From assembly GCF_949628215.1 (NCBI RefSeq), contig NC_134285.1, forward strand, positions 25,868,797-25,932,796: DNA of 64,000 nt, read 5' to 3'. The notes under the pieces were generated by a model. It was not told the DNA's origin. It did not search any database and worked only from the letters and a program-made list of their open reading frames with translations. The stretch's first letter is position 1; each line of letters begins with the position of its first letter. The position numbers and the translations under genes were made by a program. This document shows positions 47,001 through 59,600 of this stretch, one piece after another. The stretch is from Phalacrocorax aristotelis. Its lineage: Eukaryota; Chordata; Aves; Suliformes; Phalacrocoracidae.

Positions 47001-50000
47001 GCACCAAATCAGGGAACATAGGAGTGAATTGGGCCATCTGCTTCAAAACTGTGCTCCCCTTTCCGTTTGAAATACTAGTGCAGATGTACCATGAGTTGTC
47101 CTAGTGCTGTGCTCCTTGTTTTTTGGCATAGATGAGGCAAAACTGAATTTTTCTTTCCCTGTGCTCTTTTGTGGTTCACTGAAATCTTAGGACAGAAATA
47201 CCTTTTTCTTCTTCCTTTGCTTCCTTGGCTCCTTATTGCAAGAAGTGGGGCCCTGGTAGTTCCCTGCTATTTCTGACTTCTGAATTAAGTAGATAGTGCC
47301 TAAACCAAACCAAAGAGAGCAAGCCATTGATGACCTTACAATGTTTTTCCCAGTTTCTGACCACTCTTTGTTTTAAGATTGCTTAGGCCATCTGTTTTCA
47401 CAGCACCTGACCCCCTCGGATGTGAGGGGAGTGTAGGAGAGCAATATTGTGGTGATTTTTTTGAGGTCCACAGGATTTGAGACAATTCACTTTTTCTGTT
47501 TTCTTGCTGAGCTTCCTAGCAAATACATTTATTGAAGACCATGAGATACCAAGAGTCACATAATACTTGTCAATGTGTCCCTTCTGAACTCTGGAGACCT
47601 CAGGATATAAAAAGTTCTGCTTATGGAAATATTTTTGTTTTGCTCTGTTCTTCTTGGTTGTTTGCATTTCTCTTTCTTGTTACTTAGGAGGTCACAATAT
47701 TGCTATTTGCCAGCCAGCCAGCAACTCTTCCAGAAATACCAGGGTCACCAGCATCTTTTTTTGAGTGTTCAAAATATGTAAGCATGTTGGGCAAGAATGC
47801 GTTCTCTGTTTACAAAGCATAGTGCAGCAGAGCCATGATTTCATTTGGGGCATTTGTCTTTATGCTGATACTTTAAGAAGAGTCACTGTTATTGAAGTTC
47901 CCATTGAAATAATTCCCAAACTTTCTGCAGCAAGACACCTCCTTGTTCTGTTTGCCTCAAGGAATGGCTTTATTGCTGAGTTTCAGTTAGAAGCCCTGGA
48001 AGATACAGACATGCTTTTCTCTCTGATTTTATTGTTTGCTTCATTGTGGATAAAAAAACATAAGTGGATCTTGTGTAGTCTGTCACCTGGCTAACCAAAC
48101 CAAGTCCTGTGGCAACTGGTGGCCACTTCTGATAAAGCAGCTCAAAGATCTGCAGCTTACTGAATAGTCTTTCACTGTTCTCTGTTTCTTTTAGTATTGG
48201 CTTTACTGTTAAACATTTTTTAATAAAGCAAATCTGTTATAAAAGTCACCATTTTGCTCAATATTGAAACATTTTAGTATAAGGTAAGGCTGCTATTTCT
48301 CCAGAAATAGCCTAGCTCTTTACATGGTGCCAGGCTGTGACCAATGGGATGCTCTTCCCTTGACAGACCATGGGGTACAGCTCTGCCTGGTGACCTGACA
48401 CTCTGCTGCTGCTTCAGGTTGGGGTTACAGGGAACACGGTGCAGGTGTTCCTCAAAGACAAAAGTCTCGGGTAAGGTTATGAAGAGATAAGTCATTGAAG
48501 TTTTCTTCCCTTCCTCCCCTCTGTGGCTGATCATGGGAAGACCATGATTGCACCCTGACGGCAACAAAGTCTTCCCTGCCTGTCCCATCTTCTGTCTTGT
48601 ACCAGACCTGTGCTTAGAGGACCTGTGGCTGTCATGTGCTTCTGGAAGTTCATATGTAGAAGAAAGATAAGATGAAAGTTTTCCTTAGCTTTCTGATCCC
48701 AGCTTGTTGGACGTAGTGTAAATCTAGAAGGCTCGTGCTGGTGCCAGCAGACAGCTCTGCACAGATTCAGCTTTGCCCTGTGGCTTGGCTAGGAGTAGCT
48801 TTAGTCTCTAACTAGTGAGTGTTTTTGGGGTGGGTGCAGGAGGTTAGACTGCTTGTCTTGTGCCTTGCGAAGCTGCTGTGTAGGTCTTCCCATTCAACCT
48901 CTAGTTTCATCACATTCAGTAAACATAAATCTTTAGATAACGGCTTCTTATTTCTTGAACTCATTTGTGACAGACGTGTTAATTCTGGATTTCATGTGTT
49001 CCGATACTAATCTAACAGTAAGGCAACAGCGGATATATAGAACAAATGTAAATTTTTTTCCAGTGGTAATGGAGTAAGCATGTGTATGTATTTCCCCTTC
49101 CCACAAAACAAAATTCTGAGTGACTGAGGTAGAAAATTCTAGTGAATAGTCAGCTTATCAATTTTACATAATCTGACCTATTAACTGTTGTTATTGAGGT
49201 AGTGATTTGCAATCTTATTTTCAAGTGTGAGACTGAAAATAAAATATCATACGCAGGTTGACTGCACTCCTGTATTTAAAAAACGAAGGTATTCAGTGAC
49301 AGATGAAGAATTAAAATTAGAAGTAATTTGCATGAAGGCATATTGCCAGGAAGATGTAAATTCTACATTGATTTAACATTTTGACATGATCTGTAATTTT
49401 ACCATGTAATAGCAAAAAGAAAAGGAGGTAAATAGTGAATATAGTTGCTCAACCTGGTTCTTGTCAAGTCTTCACGTGGTGAAGATGTGTTTCATGGCTA
49501 AAAACAAAGGAAGGAACTTTGTATGAAAACCTAGTGATTATTGAGCTTTCCAAATATTTTACGAGCTACGACATAACTCTTTCTGAAAGTAAGCCTATGT
49601 GTTTGTCCATTAGTACTAATCAGCTTTACTGCCAGGTAGGTTTTGTGATCTCTACAGGAAGGTTACAATTTCTCCAAATTTAGAGGAAGATTTGTTGAGT
49701 TGCTCTTGGTTGTATTTGTGCAAGACCAAGTAGAAAGATAGCTCAATTAAGAAATAGTCAGACTTAAGCTGTTTCTGTTATTTAAAGGAAACTTGGACGT
49801 TGGCTTTTGAGGCTTTGAGTTTTGATAACATACTTAAGGGCTAATTTGACTGCACACAGTGAAAAACAATTTATAAGCATAGTTAGTATCTACCTAGGAT
49901 TCTCTGCTTTAGTACAGGATGGAGACTGACTCTAACCATATACTTCGTTTAACAGCGTGGGCTCCGGTTTCAATTTGTTGTGTGTCCTGACACTAACAAA

Positions 50001-52904
50001 GAAGTCAAGGCAGTACTGACAGTCTGGCTGTAAAGTGTTGCAGCTCTGCCTGTTTAAGCCCTGTGTAAGCACTGCAGAGTGTAGTAGTGTTTTCAATAGA
50101 CCTTAAGACATTTGCATCCAACAAGAGTTGAAGCGAGGATGGCAGGAGTGGAGATTTATTCTACAACATGGGGAAGATAAGCACTGAAATCCAAGGTCCT
50201 GTAATATTGGAGGGACGCCATGGCTTCTGCTGCATGCAGTGATCGTCATCTGCAGAGTCCTTCATTTGTGTTTCTTTGTCTACCTAAAATATAGGGGCTT
50301 CAACATAAACAGGTACCCTACGAATATCAAATCCGAGCTCTCGTCTTCCTTCTTCCCTTTTACGTCAGTAAATCTTCAGAGGTAGGTGAGGGCCTATTTA
50401 AATGCAAGAGAACTTCTTTAAATAAAAGCCTTGACACTGTGGCTTTTAGGGGGGAAAAGATTGATGGAAAAGACAAAACAAAGTCAAAGACACGTAATTT
50501 TTATTCATCTTCTGTCATGAGGAGGATGCATGATTTGAATGGGTTGTTTTAAACTCTTTTGCAGTTATTTCACAATATGTACTTCACTATTCCTTCTGGC
50601 AGGCAAGGTATATAAGAATTTACATTCGCCACTTTAAAACAAAGTGCAGTTTCATTGGATTTCAAGTTGCTCTGGGTTGTCCTGGAATATTACTAAAATA
50701 GTAAATTAAAATTATTTTCTACCATCTACAGTTTGTGTGTAAGCTGTTTCTCTCGATCCTAAATCACAAGCTACCCTCCATCCTTCCTGGCTCTGTAAGG
50801 AGAGACAGACATTCCTCTTTCCATTACAGCTGACACTTGAAAGTTCTCTGCTATTTTTAGATTCTTTCAATCTCGTTTCTGTCCTTTGAAAAGAAAGGAA
50901 AAAGGAAAAATTCCTAGGCTTTAAATTTTTAACCTGTGGGAGTTGCATTGCAAAAAAATCAGCTAGTCGGTAGAGGCTCATTATCTCATTTTAACAGGTC
51001 CCGTTATATAAGTTTGCATATAGTGATGGCTCTTTCATGGGTTTGTAGGAAATTGTTGGAGTTTGATTTAAAACAAAGTCATGCAGGTTTTGCAAGTGTA
51101 GCTGCTTGCTCCCAAGTAATAATTTGTGAAAGTATAAAGTGGCAGTTGGAGAAGTACAGACTGGACGTTGTACTGTAGTGATACAGCTACAGTGTGGTGG
51201 CACTGGGACTGTCTCAGGCAATAGGACAGTTTGGCTGGTTAGGCTTATCTTGCTAGGCATTTGTCAGTGTTGGACTGTACCAGAAATCTGTACTGCCCTT
51301 CCAAGCCAAATTGTTTTCATCAAATGGATATTTTCTTTCATTTTTGTTTCCCAAATGTTTTAACCTAGAGCAATAGGCCTACTAGATGTATGGCTTTAAG
51401 GATAGATATTTTTCACAGTTCTGAAATTACTCTGTGAAGGAACAAAACATTCTAGGTATATTTCTTCAGCTAGCATCCGTCATACTCAAAATGCCCCTTA
51501 CAATTGCCTGAAAATCTTTTGGCTTCATATTTGTTACAGTAACTTAATGTTGGAAGTTTTAGCAAACCATATAAATAACAATGATTATATTGTGAGTGTT
51601 TATTTCACTGATAGCACTTACTGTTCCTCTTGTTGCAATTCTAAAGCTGTTGTCTTCACCTTGACTCGATAAATTTAGAAATCACATTATTGTAATAAAA
51701 TATCATTACTTATAAAATCTCCAAAATTGGAACAGGGCAGAGGAGCTAGTGGAATGAAGTCCACTAGCTTGCTAATGGACCTTTCCTTCTGTCTGCTGCT
51801 TTAATGTATGCAGGAACATGCAGACAAAGGAAAATGTCTTTTGCTATACGTGTAACATCTTGAATATCTACTAGTCAAACCACAACTTGCTTTCCTTTTG
51901 CTCCCTCCCCCCCCCCAGCCCCCTTCAGCTGTCAGCTGAAGTTAACTCAGACTCACTTGTGTGGATGTCATTGTGGGTTGGAAGGTTCCTGCTGGCCATG
52001 TGATTCCTTAAACCAGAGGTCCTCCCATTGCAAGGGAGCAGAGGGCCACACGGAAAGAGACAAAAAGCATCCACATCCAGCTGTCTATAACTAAGTCTAT
52101 AAAAACTTCCTTTTCTTCTGGTCTTGTTAATTTATGGGCCTTACTAGAAAAATTCCTTTTTTTTCCTCCTGAAAAGAGAGGGAGGAGGAGAAAGACTGAA
52201 ATAATATTAACAGCTATTCGTATGTTTTAAGAGCCAAAATGGTGGTGGTTTGGTTGACTGTGTTTAACTGCACAATAAGCAAAAAAAAAAGTCTATAATT
52301 GAAATCAAACATGCTGTTAAATATTGATTCAGCCTACAGCAAACATGGGAAAACTTCTGATACTGGATGCTTAATATTTTACATTCATGAGATAAACAAG
52401 GATATTTGAGTCAGAAATGGAATCTTGTTATTTTTTAAATGTGCAGCTTTGTTTGACGTAGATGCACATGCCTAATATACAGAACAGAAGGTAATTTTTT
52501 TGTTTTCTTTAAGGGGTATTACATTAGGTATGCTGTTTTTCAAAAGGCCTCCCTGGTAAGCAGGAGCTTTAGCATAGCTGGTCCCAGTAGTTCTTGGAAT
52601 CAAATTGCATTGTTTAACTCTTTGTCCTGTATCCACGCCTTATTCCATACCATTTACATCATGCTCAGGTTCCACACTATCCAATACAACCTCATTAACC
52701 TCCAGCCCTGCTTCCCATCCTTTGATAAAATACACAGATATCATTTAGTCCATGGCTTTGGGCTCCATCTCTTGTTGTGGTCACTCAGGACTGGAGAGGT
52801 GGTGTGTTGCGTGGAGTTACTGGGCACCAAAGCCAGCTCAGGTCGGGTCGCTGCTGCACTTGCACTGCTTCTTTAAAGGCTTGTCCTCCATTGGTTTGGG
52901 TGGT

Positions 52905-53216
52905 TCCTGCTGTAGTAATTCCTACAACATGCAACTCAAATCACAGGTTACAACAATTTAAAGGTAGAACCATTACAATCTTCACCCTTGTCCCCTTTGG
53001 GCCAGGTTATAGGTTTTAACATTGCAGTGAACTCCTCCCCTTGCTCCCAGCCTGGCTAGCAACAAGGGGTTTCTGCTATAGTGTAATTTCCATAACATGT
53101 AACTCAAATCCTAGGCTACAACAATTTAAAGGTATTTCCATTACAATCTCCACCCCGGTCCATTTGGACCAGACCAATCAGGTTTAACATTGTAACAAAC
53201 TCCTCCCCTTGCCCCT
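52905..53216. repeat. Tandem duplication of a 150-165-bp unit
   Basis: Unit 1 (about 52905-53068) and unit 2 (about 53069-53216) share ACAACAATTTAAAGGTA, an ACATGYAACTCAAATC stretch, a CATTACAATCTYCACCC stretch and CTCCTCCCCTTGC in the same order. Substitutions are scattered, so the duplication is not recent. It abuts the 49-bp array. Confidence 0.75.
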
Positions 53217-53838
53217 GCTCTAGCTTGGACTTATCCACAGACTGTAGTCCTTTAGGGTTGTACCTGCTCCAAGTGGAGCCTTACCCAGGAGCCACAGTCT
53301 CTCCAGGGATACACCTGCTGCAGCATAGACTTATCCAGAGCCACAGTCGCTTCGAGGTGTGCCTGTTCCAGCGTGGCCTTCTGCATGGGCCTTAATGCTT
53401 TCAGAGATATACCTGCTCCAGCATGGCCTTACCCACAGCTGCAGTCTCTCCAGAAGTAAGCCTGCTCCAACGTGGCCTTGCCCATGGCTGCAGTCCCTCC
53501 AGAAGTAAGCCTGCTCTGTTGTGGGCTTATCCATGGCCATGTACTTTGAGGTGCTCTGGCATGACCTCATGCACAGCCACTGATGCTTCAAGGTGTACCT
53601 GCTGCAGCACAGACTTATCTACAGCCACAGACACTTTGAGGTGTACCTTCTCCAAGATGGATATATCCTTGGGCCACAATTGCCTCAGAGGTGTACCTGC
53701 TGTGGCACAGAAATAACCAAGGCTGCAGATGTTTTGAGATATACCTGCTCTGGCATGGGCTTATACACAGCCACAGATGCTTCGGGGTGTCCTCCTCCCA
53801 CATGGACTCATCCACAGGTCACAGTCCCTTTGACTTGA
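53217..53838. repeat. Minisatellite, about 49-bp unit, roughly 12 copies
   Basis: A unit close to TGTACCTGCTCCAGCATGG followed by CTTATCCACAGCCACAG and TCTTTGAGG recurs about every 48-50 bases with many substitutions and a few short units. The array sits inside the retroviral remnant, between leader and left flank. Short ORFs across it are repeat artefacts. Confidence 0.8.
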
Positions 53839-54172
53839 GTTCACACTGGAGTTCCAGCCTGACCAGTACAGCAGCACAGAAACAGCAGCTGGGCCCTGGC
53901 CATCTGCCAGCCCAGGCGCCTGGCCATTGCTCTTATCAGAATGTTCCCAGGCACGGCAGGGTAAGGTGATAAGCAGTACAGCAAGCAGCGAAAGCAAAAA
54001 GCACCACTAACGAGCGCAGTTTTTAAGGCATACAGTGTATGTATATACAGTAAGTCAGGCGAGCCCCATAGCAAGCACAGAAGCCTGCCGATTCATAGCT
54101 AAATAGCAATAACAACTATAAATTCCATCTAGCACATTCCAGTCAAATCTGTCATTATCTCAAGCCTTTTGT

Positions 54173-54190
54173 GCCCCACGTTGGGTGCTA
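54173..54190 (-). other. Retroviral primer binding site, lysine-tRNA type
   Basis: On the minus strand, seven bases after the LTR end, the 18 bases match the complement of the lysine-tRNA (Lys1,2) 3' end with two changes in the first four positions. Lysine primers are typical of betaretrovirus-like (ERVK) elements. The position next to the LTR makes 54774-54198 the 5' LTR. Confidence 0.65.
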
Positions 54191-54197
54191 AAAGGAC

Positions 54198-54774
54198 TGT
54201 CGTGGTTTAGCCCCAGTCAGCAACCAAGCACCACTCAGCCGCTCGGTCACTCCCCCTTGGTGGGACGGGGGAGAGAATTGGAAGAGTAAAAGTGAGGCAA
54301 CTCATGGTTTGCGATAAAGACAGTTTAATAGGTAAAGCAAAAGCTGCGGGTGGATGCAAAGCAAACCAAGGAATTCATTCACTACTTCCCATGGGCAGGC
54401 AGGTGTTCAGCCATCTCCACGAAAGCAGGGCTCCATCATGCGTAGCGGTTACTTGGGAAGGCAAACGCCATTACTCCAAACATCCCCCCTTCCTCCTTCT
54501 TCCCCCAGCCTTATATGCTCAGCATGACGTCATACGGTATGGAATATCCCGTTGGTCAGTTGGGGTCAGCTGTCCCGGCTGTGCCCCCTCCCAACTTCTT
54601 GTGTACCCGGCAGAGCACAGGGAGCTGAAAAAGTCCTTGACCAGCGTAAGCGCTACTTAGCAACAACTAAAACATCTCTACATTATCACCACTGTTTCCA
54701 GCAAAAATCCACAACATAGCCCCATACTAGATACTACGAAGAAATTTAACTCTATCTCAGCTGAAACCAGGACA
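54198..54774 (-). mobile_element. Avian retroviral LTR (5' LTR), minus orientation
   Basis: A 577-bp block bounded by TG and CA: on the minus strand it begins TGTCCTGGTTTCAGCTGAGA and ends CCACGACA. It holds a TATA-like TATAAG (minus strand, near 54515), a perfect CRE TGACGTCA at 54525-54532 and an ATTAAA poly(A) signal (minus, 54329-54324), in the order expected for U3, R and U5. I recall this LTR type as abundant in many bird genomes; the exact family name is not certain. Confidence 0.8.
54525..54532. promoter_or_regulatory. Perfect cAMP response element in the LTR
   Basis: TGACGTCA, the full palindromic CREB/ATF site, lies just upstream of the TATA-like box in LTR orientation, as in the U3 of several retroviruses. 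Function in this genomic copy is unknown. Confidence 0.5.
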
Positions 54775-56604
54775 CTCTTGTTTAATGGACATGTGATGTC
54801 CATCCTGTAAGGTACTAAGTGTCTTTAGCCTCTGACTGACTTGGACAAAAGTACAACAGATAAATCTTTTGGAAATGCTCAGGGCCTGACAGGACAGGTG
54901 TTAAAGACAGAATGTCATGAGGAATAGTTCCTGTAAGGGCATTATCTGCAAAGAAAACGGGTACAACATGAGCTCCACATTTCCTGTGTTTAGTGTGATG
55001 CTTAGTAAGAGCTGTCTGTTTCTAGGAGGTCTTTGTTTGGACTGCACTGAGAGAAGAAATGGCCAGGCTTCCAGAGAAAGATGAAGACTTTGCAGTGTCA
55101 CACATGCCCACAGTGAAATTACACCAGCAGATAATCAGACTTTGATCCAAGACTTTTGTAACCTTTCCTATCTATTTCCAGCTTTTAAAAACTTGGTTGT
55201 GATTTGATAACAATATGTAGGAAAGCAGAAGGGTTTTACTTGGTTTGCTCTGTCTGACTCCCTGTTTGGGACTGACCGTGCGCCTGAGATAGAGTTTATG
55301 AAAGAGATTCTCTCTCATATGTATAAGTTACTAATGAGACAATATGAACAATATTTAAATGTTTTACTTGCTGCTTGGCAATGTGGCATTACCTAGAAGC
55401 AGAGAGCATTTTTAAAAATACCACATGAGGATGAGAAGATTTATTGTAAGTTGTTTCATAATCCAAATAAGCCATTTAAGAGAAACACACACACCCCCCA
55501 CGCCTCACCCCAGGTTCTGGACTCCATAATGATCAGTAACTGAATTTTTCTGCTGAGGATGTTAAAATAACATATACATCTTAGGTTTTGAAACATTGCT
55601 GCTACTGGAATTTGCTGTGGATACAGAAGTAAACAAAAGGTCTGCTAGTCTTCACTAAAATCATGTTTTCTTACCTGTGTCGGATACTTTAATTTGGTAT
55701 TTGATGATAGTTTTCCACAAATAAGTCCAAAAATCTTAATTATATAAAGCTGCTGTTTGCTTTTATACATACATATATATGCGCATATATAGCATTTCAG
55801 TAAGTATGTGCATCCTCAGGATGCACATAAAAATACTCCAAATTTTCTCTGCAGTCCATAATTTTTGAATAATCAAGTGCTTGAATCATGTTTAATCGTG
55901 CTTAATTCTTGTGGCATGAACAACCAGATGTTCATCAAATGGGTGGCATTTTTTAATAAAAGTTTGGCTTAGCTATCTGTATTTAATCGGGAGCACGATA
56001 AAACCTACCTTTTGATAATAATAGAAGGTGGGAGCCGCACCTAAAGGAGGTTGTCAGAGCATGTGTGTCTTTGGCTGTGATTGCTTCAGTACGGCATGGG
56101 ATCTGCCCAGCTTGGCAGCGCTGCTTGCAGGAAGCCAGCTCTGGAAGAGGAAAATCTTTTGTCAGAAGACCTGGAATCCAGGAAATCTGGAAAGGTCGCT
56201 GCTATAGTGGAGGTGCATTTGAATACGACCTGCGTGCTCGTGGTAACTGAGCCTATGACCTCTGGCTTTGTCTGATGTAGGGGATGGAAAAAAGGGAGAT
56301 AAAGGATGACTTTTTGGTCTTTTTTTAAATGTAAAAGGCTACCGAGAGGAAGGTGCTGGTTTCTGAGCCCTGATGAAACATTGGGACGACCATTATGCTT
56401 TGTTGCTTACCCTGCTTGGAGATAGAGACAGTTTGGTTGTGGCTGTTTGCTGTTCAGGAGTTGGTAATGATTTTTGTGTCCGTAATCAGATACTCAAAAT
56501 GAATCAGACCATCCGGTAGACATTTTTGATCAGGCACAGTGTTTTCTAAGTGTTATAAAAAAGAAATAATAGCAGAATTATCAATTTGTGGAAGTAATGT
56601 GAGT

Positions 56605-56616
56605 GTGTGTGTGTTA
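56605..56616. repeat. Short GT microsatellite
   Basis: About six GT dinucleotides in ADCY9 intron, too short to mean much. Confidence 0.6.
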
Positions 56617-59600
56617 AATGTTATCTTGGGGACTTTATGGTAACACAACAGTCTGTGTGGGAGAAATACATAATACTTGATTCAGGAACTGCATTTAATA
56701 TATACTCATAATGTCTATAGTTTATCTAAGTAAGACAGCTTTAAATGTAGCAAATGACTTTCACAAATATAAGTAAATCAAAATGGTGTTCTAAAAGTCC
56801 TGCTGCTGTGATGCAGTATAAAATGAACACAAAATACAAGAGTTGAAGCTGTAAGTACAGACTTTGGGATCAGAAGGATGGCTGAGAGTATTTGTAAGAG
56901 TTTTTATTGCCCTTTCAATGCATACGTAAAATTACAACTCTGCTGCAATGACTGTTAGAAGATGATCTTATGGAAAGTTAGCCAGTGAAGTGGAGCTGAT
57001 ATTAGGTGGTCATTGAAAGGGTTCATCCTTTGTTCTTTATTTATAGAATGAGGCGCTTCTCAGACAAGAAGCGGGCTTGAATTAAGAAGTCTCTGCTGCT
57101 ACCTGGGCTTCTCGGTTGATGAGGAGCCCCAGTGAGGTGCACTCTCGCACAGTGAAAGCAGAAAGCAGTGAGCTGGTACTGCCGATAACTTATTCCAGAT
57201 GTGCTGTTCCACCCCACATGGCAGAGGGGGTGTGCATTGTGGAAGCAAGGAAAGGAGGAGGTAGCAGCTTGAAATTCAGTGTTGGGCCGTAATCTAGCAA
57301 AACTAGCAAGGATCCCATCCCTGCGCTTGAGTTGGTAATGGCTCTGTTAGAGTCTTATAGGATAAAGAAATAGTTTTGATTTTCTGAGTGTAGTTATTTT
57401 TTTTTTTTTGGTGATGTGACTTTGCCATGTCTCATAAATTGAAGAAAACTCCCTTCCAAATGCCTTTTATTTCAAGAAAGATTAAAATAAATGTCTTGAT
57501 TTATATACATTTGGATATTTTTATACTAATACGTAGTTGAACCATAACAAATGAAGGATGAAATTTTGCTCTAGTATTTAGTCCTCCTTTTCCTTGTCAG
57601 GGGATAAAAATCTACCACCCAGGCACGGTACACAAACTGGAAAGATCACCGGGTATTTGAATAACTAGTGTGGATTAAAGGTGTGTTACCTGTACAGGGA
57701 TACTTTGGTAAGAGTGAGCCAAGTGCTTGGCTTGAAAACTGTGTCTAGAGTCCCTGTCTTTAGTTTCTTAATGAATAAACTCCTCACCTTTAGCTGTGTA
57801 GCCCATTCCTGAAAACCCATTGCCTAGATATTTGACTGGCTGAATGTATTATTTTTCTGAGGTGCCCATTCAACAATCTGCCAGAGGAGGTAAATCATCC
57901 CTAAACAAATTACAGTTATAGTTGTTGTCAGGTGTCTTTGTGTTTTGTGGTGTTCCTGCTTGCTCTAATAAAGCTTCTGGAATAGTTTACTTCAGTTTCC
58001 TGTTCTATTGCTAGTGTACGGGTTTTTTTTTTAAAGTGAAGCGTACCAGCCACATCCTGAAAAACGTGATGATGAAGTGTTGGCCTGCTGAAACCTGGAT
58101 TTCTACAGTATGTTCTACTATGTGGCTCCTAAAACCAGGTTTAAATCCCCAGCAGTCATACATGTGTTCACTTCAAAAATGTATTTGTGGTAGAACGAGA
58201 GAGGAAGTGCTGGTACCTGCTGAGGTTGGGTAACGACTTCATTTATTGATAAGAAGCTGTGAGAGTGCTTTGTTGACAGTGATTCCCAAAACACTCTGTT
58301 TGAGGTTTCTCTAGACATCCAGGTGCTTGCTACTATAGCTGAGTTAAACAGACTAAATAGTGGGAGGCTAATATTATTGTTCCACGAGACGCAGGGTGTA
58401 TTGCTTGATAATTCTGTCTTGGATGCTGTTTGTCTGCAAATATTCTTTTTCTGCTGAGATGGGAATATTGTCTTATGTCCCATCATGGTCCCACATTTTC
58501 CCACCCACAGTATTTTTCCCCGATGTTGAAGTAAGGGGGAACAGAGGGGAGAATTGTACTTTCCCTTTTTAGTATGGCAGTATAAATAATTTGTAAAATA
58601 ATTTGCGATCTTAAAAAGGTAAATCAGACATCAGATGTCTGATGTATTCAGACATCAGGATGAGAAGAGATAGGGGGACTGTGGAAACACCAGGCATTGT
58701 TGTTTCCAAAACAGGATGAAGAATTGCAAGTTCAGCACAGCAGCATTTGAAATCTCTTCACTGATACCTAGGTGCAACGTTTGTAAGGCCAAACGTCCCC
58801 TGCATCTCCTCAGTAATGCTAATCCTGCAGCCTGGTGTTTGTTTTGCTCTCCTGTGCTTGGGTGGCAGATAGTCATCAGCGCTGTTTTTCCAGTTGCTCG
58901 TCTGCATCTTTTTGTTTGATTTTCAGTTCCTGTGTTTGCGGTGGGAGCCAAATGTTGTGCTGGAGACTTAGAGAAGTTGTCAGGAACTATATTTTTCAGT
59001 AGGCTTTTTTTTTTCTTTAATACAAAACAGATAATGATTTATCTTTCTTACTGCAATGCTACAGTAGTTCTGGAAGAGAGAGGATTTTTAAGTGATGTCT
59101 ATTTGGGAGGAAGGAGGTGATTCTTTAATGGTCTGAAGTTTTCCGAAGCTGCCTAGCATTTGGGGCAATTCATGCCATTTCCTGAAAAAGAATTTAGCTT
59201 TTTGGATGTTGGAGTTGAAAAAAGCAGCAACAATAGTATACCCAAGATGGTTTTTGTTGTTAATTTGTAATAAGCTCTCCCCAAAGTAAATTCAAGATGG
59301 TAAAAACATGGAGGAGCCTCTACTTGTCCCATGTGTAGAAGTGTATAAAAGTATCCAGTGCATAAAAGTATCCAGTGAATATTTGACTCTTTTGAATACA
59401 GAGACTACTTAGCATGACTGTTTATGTGAATACTTTTTCTGTTGTGAGCATGTCTCAGTGTGTGGAGAAATTGGAGTTTTTGAACTATCAGTATATATTG
59501 TACAAAAAAAAAAATTCCGTATTTTTAGTTGCCGTGCCATTTTAACAGCCAAGACAGCAGAGACCAGTCTGAAAGGTAAGTGCTAATGTGAATGTTACAG

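Larger units (their letters stand above)
52600..54774 (-). mobile_element. Endogenous retrovirus remnant (one LTR plus leader and repeats)
   Basis: The element reads right to left: LTR (54774 to 54198), primer binding site (54190-54173), an AT-rich leader, a block of 49-bp tandem repeats (about 53838-53217) and two copies of a 150-165-bp unit (about 53216-52905). I find no gag, pol or env reading frame, so it is coding-dead. The second LTR is not seen and the left boundary is uncertain. It lies antisense within the ADCY9 intron. Confidence 0.7.

Noticed and set aside
51970-51982. GGGTTGGAAGG, a piece seen in CR1 3' ends
   Set aside because: The flanks do not continue into CR1 sequence on either side, so the match is chance.
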